Assembly (NCBI GenBank): GCA_958295835.1
Contig: OY282378.1
Span: 3,125,694-3,189,693 of the forward strand
Length of the DNA stretch: 64,000 nucleotides
From: an uncultured Gammaproteobacteria bacterium
GTDB lineage: Bacteria; Pseudomonadota; Gammaproteobacteria; HK1
Direction of reading: 5' to 3'
The notes beneath the pieces are model-generated. The model made no database searches, had not been told where the DNA came from, and was given only the letters and a program-made list of their open reading frames with translations. The position numbers were made by a program, and so were the translations under genes. Shown one piece after another: positions 26,242 to 34,533 of the stretch (position 1 is the stretch's first letter; each line of letters starts with the position of its first letter).

Positions 26242-26346
26242 GTCACTGCCCGCTCTTCGGGCCGAGCATGTCCCGTCCTGTTTCAACGGATTCTCGTATT
26301 GCGAGGGTCCACGTCACCGCCCGCTCTTCGGGTCGAGCACGTCACG
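26238..26346 (-). repeat. Duplicated 3' end of the DppC gene, period 71 bp
   Basis: Copies begin at 26238 and 26309 (plus-strand coordinates). On the minus strand both read as a DPKSGR-like codon run followed by TGA and GTGG. The inner copy (26309 on) is the real dppC end; the other fills the spacer and joins directly to the dppD GTG. One full round of tandem duplication at the dppC-dppD junction explains this. Confidence 0.8.
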
Positions 26347-27246
26347 CAGGCCGTCGCCGAGCAGGTTGAAGCCCAGGCTCACGACGAATATCGCGATGCC
26401 GGGAACGGTGGGGACCCACCACTGGTCGAGCAGGTACTGCCTTCCGGTGGAGATCATCGCCCCCCATTCCGGGGTCGGCGGCTGCGCGCCGAGTCCGAGG
26501 AATCCGAGCCCGGCCGCGGTCAGGATGATGCCCGCCATGTCCAGCGTGAGCCGCACGATCACCGACGAGACACAGAGCGGCATGACGTGGCGGTAGAGGA
26601 TGCCGATGGTGGAAGCGCCCTGCACCTGCGCGGCCAGGATGAACTCGCTGTTGCGGATGGTGAGCGCCTCGGCGCGGGCGATGCGCGCATACGGCGACCA
26701 GGTGGTGAGGGCGATGGCCAGGATCGCGTTCTCGAGCCCGGGGCCCAGGGCCGCGACCAGCGCCAGCGCGAGGATCAGGCGGGGAAAGGCCAGGAAGACG
26801 TCGGTGATCCGCATCAGCACGTTGTCGACCACCCCCCCGACGTACCCGGCCACGGTGCCGACCAGCAAGCCCACCGGGACCACGATGATCCCCACCAGCC
26901 CCACGATGTAGAGCGTGATGCGCGATCCCCAGATGACGCGATCCCTCAGGTCCCGGCCAAGCTGGTCGGTGCCGAACCAGTGCTCGGCGCTCGCGCCCTG
27001 AAGGCGATTGCCGAGCTCCGGCTCCAGCCCGCTGCCGTTCGTAATCCACGGCGCGAGGATCGCCATGAGCACCAGGGCCGCGACGATGCCGAGGCCGGTC
27101 ATGGCGATGGGGTTCGACCGGAAGGCCAGCCACGCGAGGTAGAAGCGCTGGCAGCGCGCCTGCGCGACCGACGCCGGCGTATCGGACAGCAGCCAGATGC
27201 GCAGCCCGGTGCGCGGGGGTCGTTCCTGGTGGGTGTCCGCGCTCAT
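26314..27246 (-). CDS. Dipeptide/oligopeptide ABC transporter permease (DppC-type)
   Basis: A 310-residue inner-membrane permease of the BPD superfamily with about six membrane helices. Visible are the N-terminal cytoplasmic segment, the first helix IAMTGLGIVAALVLMAILAP and HWFGTDQLGRDLRDRVIWGS (the DppC GTDxLGRD motif). The EAA-like loop is TWSPYARIARAEALTIRNSE, and the conserved C-terminal region is LGFNLLGDGLRDVLDPK. It pairs with the DppB-like permease encoded just upstream, and its ATG overlaps that gene's stop by four bases. The operon order is substrate-binding protein, DppB, DppC, DppD, DppF. Confidence 0.9.
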   Translation of the reverse strand: MSADTHQERPPRTGLRIWLLSDTPASVAQARCQRFYLAWLAFRSNPIAMTGLGIVAALVLMAILAPWITNGSGLEPELGNRLQGASAEHWFGTDQLGRDLRDRVIWGSRITLYIVGLVGIIVVPVGLLVGTVAGYVGGVVDNVLMRITDVFLAFPRLILALALVAALGPGLENAILAIALTTWSPYARIARAEALTIRNSEFILAAQVQGASTIGILYRHVMPLCVSSVIVRLTLDMAGIILTAAGLGFLGLGAQPPTPEWGAMISTGRQYLLDQWWVPTVPGIAIFVVSLGFNLLGDGLRDVLDPKSGR

Positions 27247-28286
27247 GCCCGTGCTCTCGGGTCGACCAGCCGGTAGAGCAGGTCGGAGAACATGTTGATG
27301 CCGACGAAGCAGACCCCCACCACGATGGTGCCCCCGAGCACCGCGGGCATGTCGCCGTTGAACAGCGACGTGGTGATGTATTGGCCGATCCCGGGCCACG
27401 AGAAGACCGTCTCGGTCAACACCGAGCCTTCGAGCAGGGATGCGTAGGTCAGCCCGATGATGGTGATGAGCTGCACCAGGACGTTGCGGAACGCATGGCG
27501 CCAGATCACCGCGGACTCGGACACGCCCTTGACCCTGGCGGTCAGGACATACTCCTGGTTGAGCTGATCGAGCATGAAGCTGCGCGTCATCCGGGCGATG
27601 TAGGCGAGCGCGAAGGTGGCGAGCACCAGCGATGGCAGGACCAGGTGCGAGACCGCGTTGTCGAAGATCTCCCACTCGCCGGCCAGCGCGGCGTCGACCA
27701 GGATCAGGCCGGTGACGGGCTCCACGATCCCGTCGTGGAACACGTCGATCCGGCCCGGCCCGCCCACCCAGTCCAGGTTCGCGTAGAAGACGAGCAGCGC
27801 CACCATGCCGAGCCAGAAGATCGGCATGGAATAGCCGATGAGCCCGAGCACCCGGACCACGTGATCCGGCCATTGGCCCTGGCGCACCGCCGCCAGCACC
27901 CCCATGGGGATCCCCAGAAACACCCCCAGCACCGTCGCGATGGTGGCCAGCTCCAGCGTCGCCGGGAAGAACCTGATCAGGTCGTCGAGGACCGGCCGGG
28001 CGGTCATGATCGACGTGCCCAGATCGCCCCGCGAGAGCTGCTCGAGATAACGCCAGTACTGCTCGTACAGCGGCCGGTCCAGACCCATCTGCCGGTAGAC
28101 GAGGTCGTAGACGTCCTGCGGGGCGCGGTCGCCGACGACCGCGAGCACCGGATCGGCGGGCATGACCCGGCCGATGACGAACGTCACCGCGGTCAGGCCG
28201 ATGAACGTGAGCAGCAGGGTGAAACCCACCCCGCCGACGATTCTTGCCGCCGCCCGGGGACGGCCGGCGGCATTCGCGATGGACAT
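27243..28286 (-). CDS. Dipeptide/oligopeptide ABC transporter permease (DppB-type)
   Basis: A 347-residue permease with an N-terminal helix (VGFTLLLTFIGLTAVTFVIG) followed by MPADPVLAVVGDRAPQDVY, the periplasmic loop typical of DppB/OppB. FPATLELATIATVLGVFLG starts the transport core and GVSESAVIWRHAFRNVLVQL is the coupling loop. TETVFSWPGIGQYITTSLFN is the hallmark motif of this subfamily. It forms the channel with the DppC-like protein. The ATG at 28286 is used; a TTG lies directly upstream. The gap to the substrate-binding protein gene is 41 bases. Confidence 0.9.
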   Translation of the reverse strand: MSIANAAGRPRAAARIVGGVGFTLLLTFIGLTAVTFVIGRVMPADPVLAVVGDRAPQDVYDLVYRQMGLDRPLYEQYWRYLEQLSRGDLGTSIMTARPVLDDLIRFFPATLELATIATVLGVFLGIPMGVLAAVRQGQWPDHVVRVLGLIGYSMPIFWLGMVALLVFYANLDWVGGPGRIDVFHDGIVEPVTGLILVDAALAGEWEIFDNAVSHLVLPSLVLATFALAYIARMTRSFMLDQLNQEYVLTARVKGVSESAVIWRHAFRNVLVQLITIIGLTYASLLEGSVLTETVFSWPGIGQYITTSLFNGDMPAVLGGTIVVGVCFVGINMFSDLLYRLVDPRARA

Positions 28287-28327
28287 CAATCCACGGGTGT
28301 CGGTTCAGGCCTCCGCGCCCGCTTCGC

Positions 28328-29926
28328 CTACTTGGTCACGTTGCGGTAGAATACCAGGTCGAAGTTCGAGCCGGAGACGAATCCCTGCACGTTCTTCCGG
28401 CGCACCGCCTGCTCGGTCTGCTGGAACATGACCACGTACGGCGAGCTCTCCTGCAGCGAGCGCTGGATTGCGTGGTAGCGTTGCTCGCGCTTGTCCAGGT
28501 CGGGCTCGTTGCGCGCCGCCACCACCATCGCGTTCATGTCCTCGTCCTGCCAGGAATTGCGCCATGCGAGCACGCCGGTCAGCTTCGCCTCCGGGCGGTT
28601 GTCGGGATTGCGCGCGAACGCATCGACGTTCGAATGCGGGTCGGTGTAGTCCGGCGACCAGCGCGCGAGGATGATCTCGTGCTTGCGTGCCCGGTACATC
28701 GGCCACAGGGTCTTGCCCTCGGCGGTGACGATCTCGGCCTCGATCCCCGCCTTGGCCAGCGTCGACTGGATCGACTGGGCGACTTCGGGGAACGGCGCCG
28801 CGTTCAGGGTGTCGAGCCGGATCCCGAAGCCGTCCGGGTGTCCGGCCTCGGCCAGCAGCGCCCTGGCCGCATCGACGTCCAGCGAGTAGGGCGTCTCGTC
28901 CAGCGCACCCCACAGACCCGACGGCCAGACCGCCTGGTGGACCCGCTGCTGCCCGGCCAGGAACGATCCGGCCATCCCGTCGTAGTCGACGAGGTAGCGC
29001 AACGCCTTCGAAACCCTCGGATCGCCCACGATCGGATGCGCGGCATTGGCCGCCAGATACATGAGCGCCCCCTTGGGATCGGCGTCCACGGCAAGATCGG
29101 GGTTGCCGGCGATACCCTTGATCTGGTCCGGGGTCAGGTTGCGCGCCAGATCGACGTCGCCCTTCTCGACCAGCAGGCGTTGAGCGGAGGGCTCGTGGAC
29201 GTGGCGAACGATGACCCGCTTCATCGCCGGTGCGCCGTGGCGATAGTCGGGAAAGGACTCCAGGGTGACCAGCTCGTTGGCCTTCCACGTCTTCAGCATG
29301 AAGGGCCCGGAGCCGGCGCTGTTCGTCTTGAGCCATTCATGCCCGAGGTCGCCGTCCTTCTCGTGCGAGAGCACCGTCTTCCTGTCGACGACGGAGCCGA
29401 TCCCGGCCGAGAGCGCGTTCAGCACCAGTCCCGGCGAGAACTCCTCGGTGATGGTGATCCTGGCCTTGCCGCCGTCCACCACCACGAGGCTGTCGACGTT
29501 GTCCGGGGTCCAGCCGAACTGGGTCACGATGAACGAAGGTGTCTTCTTGAGCTTGGCCACGCGGCGCAGCGAAAAGACGACGTCTTCGGCCGTCACCGGA
29601 TTTCCGGAGTGGAACGTCAGCCCCGGCCGAATGGAGAACGTGATGACCTTGCCGTCGCCGCTCACCTCCCAGCTCTCGGCCACGCCCCCCACCAGCGTGG
29701 CCAGATCCTCCGGCTCGTACATCATCAGGCGGTCGTAGAGGTTGGCAATGACCTCGCCGCCGGACAGCTCGAAGACCTCGGCCGGATCCAGCGTGATCAG
29801 ATCGCTGATGTCCTTGGCCATCACGAACGTGTTCTTCGGCGTCGCCGCATGGGCGCCGGACGCCAGCAGGATCGACGCGCAGGTCAATACGAGTGCTGAA
29901 GCAAACCGTTTCAGGAAATGGAACAT
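28328..29926 (-). CDS. Extracellular solute-binding protein, family 5 (DppA/OppA-type)
   Basis: A 532-residue protein with a Sec signal peptide (MFHFLKRFASALVLTCASIL, cleavage near AHAATP) and the SBP_bac_5 fold. KDISDLITLDPAEVFE is the typical start of the mature protein. FSIRPGLTFHSGNPVTAEDV is the family's most conserved segment, and GSGPFMLKTWKANELVTLE and ILARWSPDYTDPHSNVDAF are further hallmarks. It delivers peptides or similar ligands to the DppBC permease encoded downstream. The ATG at 29926 follows a strong GGAGGG. Ligand specificity cannot be read from the sequence. Confidence 0.92.
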   Translation of the reverse strand: MFHFLKRFASALVLTCASILLASGAHAATPKNTFVMAKDISDLITLDPAEVFELSGGEVIANLYDRLMMYEPEDLATLVGGVAESWEVSGDGKVITFSIRPGLTFHSGNPVTAEDVVFSLRRVAKLKKTPSFIVTQFGWTPDNVDSLVVVDGGKARITITEEFSPGLVLNALSAGIGSVVDRKTVLSHEKDGDLGHEWLKTNSAGSGPFMLKTWKANELVTLESFPDYRHGAPAMKRVIVRHVHEPSAQRLLVEKGDVDLARNLTPDQIKGIAGNPDLAVDADPKGALMYLAANAAHPIVGDPRVSKALRYLVDYDGMAGSFLAGQQRVHQAVWPSGLWGALDETPYSLDVDAARALLAEAGHPDGFGIRLDTLNAAPFPEVAQSIQSTLAKAGIEAEIVTAEGKTLWPMYRARKHEIILARWSPDYTDPHSNVDAFARNPDNRPEAKLTGVLAWRNSWQDEDMNAMVVAARNEPDLDKREQRYHAIQRSLQESSPYVVMFQQTEQAVRRKNVQGFVSGSNFDLVFYRNVTK

Positions 29927-30033
29927 GGGTGTCCCTCCGTGTGTATGTGATCCGACCGGCAAACGGCCCGCGATCATCCCGGCAGGAATCACGCCTCGGT
30001 CGTGCCGAACGCAGACTGCAGTAGCGAGTGGAA

Positions 30034-30247
30034 TTGCATTGCAGGTCTGATGGCGTGGATGAACGCCGCATCAGGGACCTGAAACAATACCCGATCGGCG
30101 AGGGGTGCGCAGCGGGGAGCGGCGTGGACCAGCTACGCCGCTACCTGGCGGACGAGCGTCTGGCACGGCGGTACCCCCGTGCGGCTCACGGGTCCGGCGC
30201 TGGTGTTCCGGGGATGGGAGCTCGCGTGCCGCGAGGCGGTGCCTTGT
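30034..30247 (+). pseudogene. Possible remnant of an ATP-binding/PD-(D/E)XK-type protein tail
   Basis: Within the 450-base gap between the dppA-like gene and tRNA-Leu, one frame reads RIRDLKQYPIG then SGVDQLRRYLADERLARR. A second frame then reads GPALVFRGWELACRE. The pattern of a short core lysine motif, a QLxxYL helix and a VFRGWEL strand resembles the C-terminal end of a family of predicted ATPase-nuclease proteins, but would need a frameshift. Nothing else in the gap is recognisable. Confidence 0.25.
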
Positions 30248-30378
30248 GGACGTCGTCCGGGGTGCGTCGCAGAGTGGATCGCGATCGTCGAGACGGGCGT
30301 CCGCAGCGTCCCGGAGGATTTCGCAACGGAGCCGTTGACGGAGACGGCCGGGGTGGAAGCAGCGCCGGAAGCCGCAAG

Positions 30379-30465
30379 TGGTGCCGAGGAGAGGACTTGA
30401 ACCTCCACGGGGTTGCCCCCACATGGACCTGAACCATGCGCGTCTACCAATTCCGCCACCTCGGC
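30379..30465 (-). tRNA. tRNA-Leu (anticodon CAG)
   Basis: On the minus strand the gene folds as a class II tRNA. The acceptor arm pairs 30459-30465 with 30383-30389, the D arm contains GGTAGACG, the anticodon CAG is at 30429-30431 and a long variable arm follows. The T arm is GGTTCAAGTCC. An encoded CCA end is at 30379-30381. The gene decodes CUG, the dominant leucine codon of this GC-rich genome. Confidence 0.96.
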
Positions 30466-30530
30466 GTGGCTGCCGTCGGCGCAGGGCGCGTCTGAAGGGC
30501 AACGCCGGCACCGCTCCGAACGGCGCACGG

Positions 30531-30560
30531 ACCATACCCACCGCCCCGATCCCTTGTCAA
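30531..30560 (-). promoter_or_regulatory. Sigma-70-type promoter of tRNA-Leu
   Basis: On the minus strand TTGACA (30555-30560) and TATGGT (30531-30536) are separated by 18 bases, about 65 bases upstream of the tRNA gene. The -35 hexamer overlaps the presumed TTG start of rnr on the other strand. Confidence 0.65.
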
Positions 30561-32809
30561 CGAAACCCCTCCGTGCCCGCCGCGAAACCTCTCGCGGCGC
30601 TCGTCCCCGTGTCGCGAACCTCCCCGAACGACACACCCTGATCGAGTTCCTCGCGCAAAGCGGCGCGCCCGCTGCGTTCGCGCGGATCGCCGATGCGCAC
30701 GCGCTCCGGAGTCCTGCCGAGCACGAGGCGCTGCAGCGGCGGCTGAGCGCCATGGAGCGCGACGGTCAGATCATCCGCAACCGCCGCGGCGACTTCGGGC
30801 TCGTCGACCGGATGGACCTCGTCACCGGGCGCGTCATCGGGCACCGCGACGGGTTCGGATTCCTCCGGCCCGACGACGCGGGCGCCGACCTGTTCCTCTC
30901 CCCGCGCCAGATGCGCTCGCTGATGCACGGCGACCGGGCGGTGGCTCGGGTGGTGAAGGTGGACCGCGACGGCCGCCGCGAAGGAGCGCTGGTCGAGGTC
31001 GTGGAGCGGGGTGTCGGGAAGGTCGTCGGGCGCTTCCGGCGCGAGAGCGGGGTGGCGTTCGTCCGCCCCCACAACTCGCGGATCCATCAGGACGTCCACA
31101 TCTCGCCGGGAGCGGACCTCGACGCGGGCGACGGCGATTACGTCGTCACCCGCATCACCGAGCCGCCGACCCGGCGCCATCCGCCGATCGGCGTGGTCGA
31201 GGAGGTGCTCGGGGATCGGATGCTGCCCGGGATGGAGATCGACGTGGCGGTCCGGGCGTACGAGCTGCCGGTGGCGTGGTCCGAGGCGGTCGAATCGGAA
31301 GCGGCGGCGCTGCCCTCGGAAGTGGACGCCGCCGGCATCGAGGGCCGCGAGGACCTGCGCGGCCTCGGGTTCGTCACCATCGACGGCGAGGACGCACGCG
31401 ATTTCGACGACGCGGTGTACTGCGAGCGGACCCCCCGGGGGTGGCGGCTCATGGTGGCGATCGCCGACGTGTCCACTTATGTGCATCCGGGGGCAGCGCT
31501 CGACGAGGAGGCGCGGCTTCGCGGGAACTCCGTCTATTTCCCGGATCGGGTCATCCCCATGCTGCCCGAATCGATCTCGAACGGGCTGTGCTCGCTCCGC
31601 CCGCACGAAGATCGGCTCTGCCTCGGCTGCGAGATGATCGTGACCGGTTCGGGCCGGGTGCACCGCTCGCGGTTCTTCGAAGGCGTGATCCGCTCACGGG
31701 CGCGCCTGACCTATACCGAGGTGTCCGGGGCGCTCGAACGGAACGAGCCGGGGGCGCGCGCGAGGCTCGGAGCGGCGGCGCCGATGCTGGAGACCTTGCG
31801 CGACGCGTACGCTGCACTGCGTCGCGCGCGCGACGAGCGGGGCGCGATCGACTTCGACATGACCGAGACCCGGGTGGTGCTCGGACCCGACGGACGGGTC
31901 GTGCGCCTGGAGCCGGCCGCACGCAACGTCGCACACCGGATCATCGAGGAGTGCATGGTCGCGGCCAACGTCTCCGCCGCGAGGTTCCTCGAACGTCACC
32001 GGTTGCCGGCGCTCTATCGTATCCACGAGGGACCCCCGCCGGACAAGGTGGAGGAGCTGCGGGCCTTCCTCGAGGAGTTCGGGCTGAAGCTCGGCGGGGG
32101 TGACGGCCCCGAGCCCCGCCACTTCGCCGCGGTCATCGAGCGCGCCGCTTCGCGGCCCGATGCCCACCTCATCCAGACCGTGATGCTGCGCTCGCTCTCG
32201 CAGGCAGTCTACGCGCCGGGCAACGCCGGGCATTTCGGCCTCGCCCACCGCGCCTACGTCCATTTCACGTCCCCGATCCGACGCTATCCCGATCTCGTCG
32301 TGCACCGTGCGATCCGCCACGCCCTGCGGCGCGGCCGTCCCGGGGATTTCAAGCCTGCGCGCGAACCGCTCGCGGTGCTCGGCGACCACTGCTCGATGAC
32401 CGAGCGCCGTGCCGACGACGCGACGCGCGACGCGATCGCATGGCTCAAGTGCGAGTTCATGCTCGACAAGCTGGGCGAGGTGTTCGATGCGACGATCACC
32501 GGTGTCGCCGCCTTCGGGGTCTTCGTCACCCTCGACGAGATTTTCGTCGAGGGCCTCGTCCACGTCAGCGCGCTGGGAGACGACTACTTCCACTTCGATC
32601 CGATCCGGCACCGGCTGAACGGGGAACGCTCGCATCGCGCGTTCAGGCTCTCGGATCGGATGCGGGTGCGGTTGACGAAGGTGGATCTCGACGAGCGCCG
32701 GGTGGACTTCGAGCCGGCAGGAGGTGAGCGCCGGCGTCGAGAGAGCAGCCAGGGGAGCACTCTGGCGCGCGGCCGGCGCCGCGGACGCGGGTCCGTGCGG
32801 CGGCGGTAG
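30554..32809 (+). CDS. rnr: Ribonuclease R
   Basis: A 751-residue 3'-5' exoribonuclease of the RNB family. The N-terminal winged helix (LIEFLAQSGAPAAFARIADA) is followed by cold-shock domains and RGLGFVTIDGEDARDFDDAV with the metal-binding aspartates. IADVSTYVHPGAALDEEARL and YVHFTSPIRRYPDLVVHR complete the RNB core. The C-terminal S1 domain (ATITGVAAFGVFVTLDE) precedes a basic tail (GRRRGRGSVRRR). RNase R degrades structured RNA and helps in ribosome quality control and cold adaptation. No ATG or GTG is available near the expected start; the TTG at 30554 gives the usual 27-30 residues before the winged helix. It heads the rnr-rlmB-rpsF-rpsR-rplI-dnaB cluster. Confidence 0.92.
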   Translation: MSTKPLRARRETSRGARPRVANLPERHTLIEFLAQSGAPAAFARIADAHALRSPAEHEALQRRLSAMERDGQIIRNRRGDFGLVDRMDLVTGRVIGHRDGFGFLRPDDAGADLFLSPRQMRSLMHGDRAVARVVKVDRDGRREGALVEVVERGVGKVVGRFRRESGVAFVRPHNSRIHQDVHISPGADLDAGDGDYVVTRITEPPTRRHPPIGVVEEVLGDRMLPGMEIDVAVRAYELPVAWSEAVESEAAALPSEVDAAGIEGREDLRGLGFVTIDGEDARDFDDAVYCERTPRGWRLMVAIADVSTYVHPGAALDEEARLRGNSVYFPDRVIPMLPESISNGLCSLRPHEDRLCLGCEMIVTGSGRVHRSRFFEGVIRSRARLTYTEVSGALERNEPGARARLGAAAPMLETLRDAYAALRRARDERGAIDFDMTETRVVLGPDGRVVRLEPAARNVAHRIIEECMVAANVSAARFLERHRLPALYRIHEGPPPDKVEELRAFLEEFGLKLGGGDGPEPRHFAAVIERAASRPDAHLIQTVMLRSLSQAVYAPGNAGHFGLAHRAYVHFTSPIRRYPDLVVHRAIRHALRRGRPGDFKPAREPLAVLGDHCSMTERRADDATRDAIAWLKCEFMLDKLGEVFDATITGVAAFGVFVTLDEIFVEGLVHVSALGDDYFHFDPIRHRLNGERSHRAFRLSDRMRVRLTKVDLDERRVDFEPAGGERRRRESSQGSTLARGRRRGRGSVRRR

Positions 32810-32837
32810 GGTGATCGGGGTCCGCGACGGAGCAGGC

Positions 32838-33587
32838 ATGGCCAAGGCGGAGCTGGTCTTTGGAGTACACGCGGTTCGGGCGCTGGTGGAGCGGGACCCG
32901 GCCGGGGTCCTGGAAGTGTGGTTGCAGGTGCGGCGCGAACCTCCGGCGCTTCGCCGCGCGCTGTCCCTCCCTGCCGCGTCCGACATCGCCATGCACCGCG
33001 TGTCCCGGGAGACCATCGAGCGGATAGCCGGCCCGGGCGCCCACCAGGGAGTCGTCGCGCGCTATCGGCGCAGTGCGGCGGCGCCGATCGTCACCCTCGA
33101 CCGGCTTCTCGACCGGACGCCGCCGCCGAGTCTGATCGTCGTGCTCGACGAGGTGCAGGATCCGCGCAATCTGGGCGCCTGCCTGCGATGCGCGGCGGGA
33201 GCCGGGGCGGATGCGGTGGTCGTCGCGAAGCGCCGGAGCGCGTCTCTGACCGCGGCGGCGCGAAAGGCGGCGAGCGGCGCAGCCGAACGGCTCCCGCTCG
33301 TGACGGTCACGAATCTCGCAGGCGCGCTCGAGCGGATCGCCGCAGTCGGGCTTTCGGTGATCGGGGCCGCCGCGGACGCGGAGCATTCGCTTTACGACGT
33401 CGACCTCCGAGGCCCGCTCGCCATCGTACTCGGTGGCGAGGAGCGCGGTCTGCGTCGACTCACCCGCGAAAAATGCCACCGGGTCGTCTCGATTCCGCTT
33501 CGCGACCCCGTGGAGAGCCTCAACGTTTCGGTGGCGGCGGCGGTATTCCTGTTCGAAGCGGCACGCCAGCGCTCGGCCGGCGGGTGA
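32838..33587 (+). CDS. rlmB: 23S rRNA (guanosine-2'-O)-methyltransferase RlmB
   Basis: A 249-residue SPOUT methyltransferase. The N-terminal substrate-binding domain ([17 protein letters not shown]) is followed by the knot domain with [38 protein letters not shown] and [20 protein letters not shown] are the three signature motifs of the TrmH/RlmB family. It methylates G2251 (E. coli numbering) of 23S rRNA in the peptidyl-transferase centre. It follows rnr as in other gammaproteobacteria. The ATG at 32838 gives the normal N-terminus. Confidence 0.93.
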   Translation: MAKAELVFGVHAVRALVERDPAGVLEVWLQVRREPPALRRALSLPAASDIAMHRVSRETIERIAGPGAHQGVVARYRRSAAAPIVTLDRLLDRTPPPSLIVVLDEVQDPRNLGACLRCAAGAGADAVVVAKRRSASLTAAARKAASGAAERLPLVTVTNLAGALERIAAVGLSVIGAAADAEHSLYDVDLRGPLAIVLGGEERGLRRLTREKCHRVVSIPLRDPVESLNVSVAAAVFLFEAARQRSAGG

Positions 33588-33732
33588 TGCCTCGGCATTG
33601 CTCGGTATTGAAGGATCCGCGCGAACTCCATACCATGCGCCGCCACTTGGCGGTCCCCGCCGGGCAGCTTCCACCAACTCCTTGCCTCACCGTTCCGACG
33701 TGCTCGGGAGGCAATCCCGCAAGGAGCGATCG

Positions 33733-34227
33733 ATGCGGCACTACGAAGTGGTGTTCATGGTCCATCCGGACCAGAGCGAGCAGGTCCCCGCCATGATCGA
33801 GCGGTATCGCTCGATGGTCGGATCGGACGGTGGCTCGATCCACAGGCTCGAAGACTGGGGGCGGCGCCAGCTCGCCTACCCGATCCACAAGGTCCACAAG
33901 GCCCACTACGTCCTCATGAACGTCGAGTGCACCAACGATGCCCTCGAAGGAATGACGAGCGCCTTCAAGTTCAATGACGCGGTCATCCGTCATCTCGTCA
34001 TTCGACGTGACTCGGCGCCGAGCGAACCGTCGCCGCTGGCAAAGTCGAAGGAGAAGGATGGGAGGGACGAGCGGGGAGGCCGAGCCCGGCGCCGCGAGTC
34101 GGGCGCCGAGCGCTCCGGGACGCCGAGCGAGCCCGGCGGTACGGCGACGACGGATGAAAAGCGGACCGCGGCGCCGAACGAGGCTGGCGCGTCCGCGGAG
34201 CGGGAACCGGAGGTGGTACCCGATTGA
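33733..34227 (+). CDS. rpsF: 30S ribosomal protein S6
   Basis: A 164-residue S6. Residues 1-95 are the conserved core ([53 protein letters not shown]). The remaining roughly 65 residues are a disordered tail rich in Lys, Arg, Glu, Gly and Ser, longer than the C-terminus of E. coli S6. S6 binds the platform of the 30S subunit with S18, encoded next. A small hairpin (CGGGA, loop GGCAA, TCCCG at 33715-33729) immediately precedes the AAGGAG and could be part of an S6:S18 autoregulatory leader, though it does not clearly match the known motif. Confidence 0.95.
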   Translation: MRHYEVVFMVHPDQSEQVPAMIERYRSMVGSDGGSIHRLEDWGRRQLAYPIHKVHKAHYVLMNVECTNDALEGMTSAFKFNDAVIRHLVIRRDSAPSEPSPLAKSKEKDGRDERGGRARRRESGAERSGTPSEPGGTATTDEKRTAAPNEAGASAEREPEVVPD

Positions 34228-34290
34228 AGGCCCTTTCGGGACTGCGTGCCGATTCGTGTGCGCATCCCCGGCGAACTGAAGGAGAGTGGC

Positions 34291-34518
34291 ATGGCGCGTT
34301 TCTTTCGCAGGCGGCGCTACTGTCGTTTCACCGTCGAGGGGGTGAAGGAGATCGACTACAAGGATCTCAACACCCTCAAGGCATACGTGTCGGAGACCGG
34401 GAAGATCGTTCCGAGCCGGATCACGGGGACGAGCGCGCGATATCAGCGCCAGCTCGCGCGGGCGGTCAAACGCGCGCGGTTTCTCGCGTTGCTTCCCTAT
34501 ACCGATCAGCATCGTTGA
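34291..34518 (+). CDS. rpsR: 30S ribosomal protein S18
   Basis: A 75-residue S18 with the full signature: [58 protein letters not shown] and the end ALLPYTDQH. It forms a heterodimer with S6 on the 30S platform. A GAAGGAGAG ribosome binding site precedes the ATG at 34291. Its single cysteine (Cys11) is the one shared by many S18 proteins. Confidence 0.97.
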   Translation: MARFFRRRRYCRFTVEGVKEIDYKDLNTLKAYVSETGKIVPSRITGTSARYQRQLARAVKRARFLALLPYTDQHR

Positions 34519-34533
34519 CGCAAGGAGGGCCGC

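Noticed and set aside
30383..30640. An upstream ATG-initiated extension of rnr beginning before the tRNA gene (30413)
   Set aside because: It would run through the tRNA-Leu gene and encode residues without similarity to RNase R.
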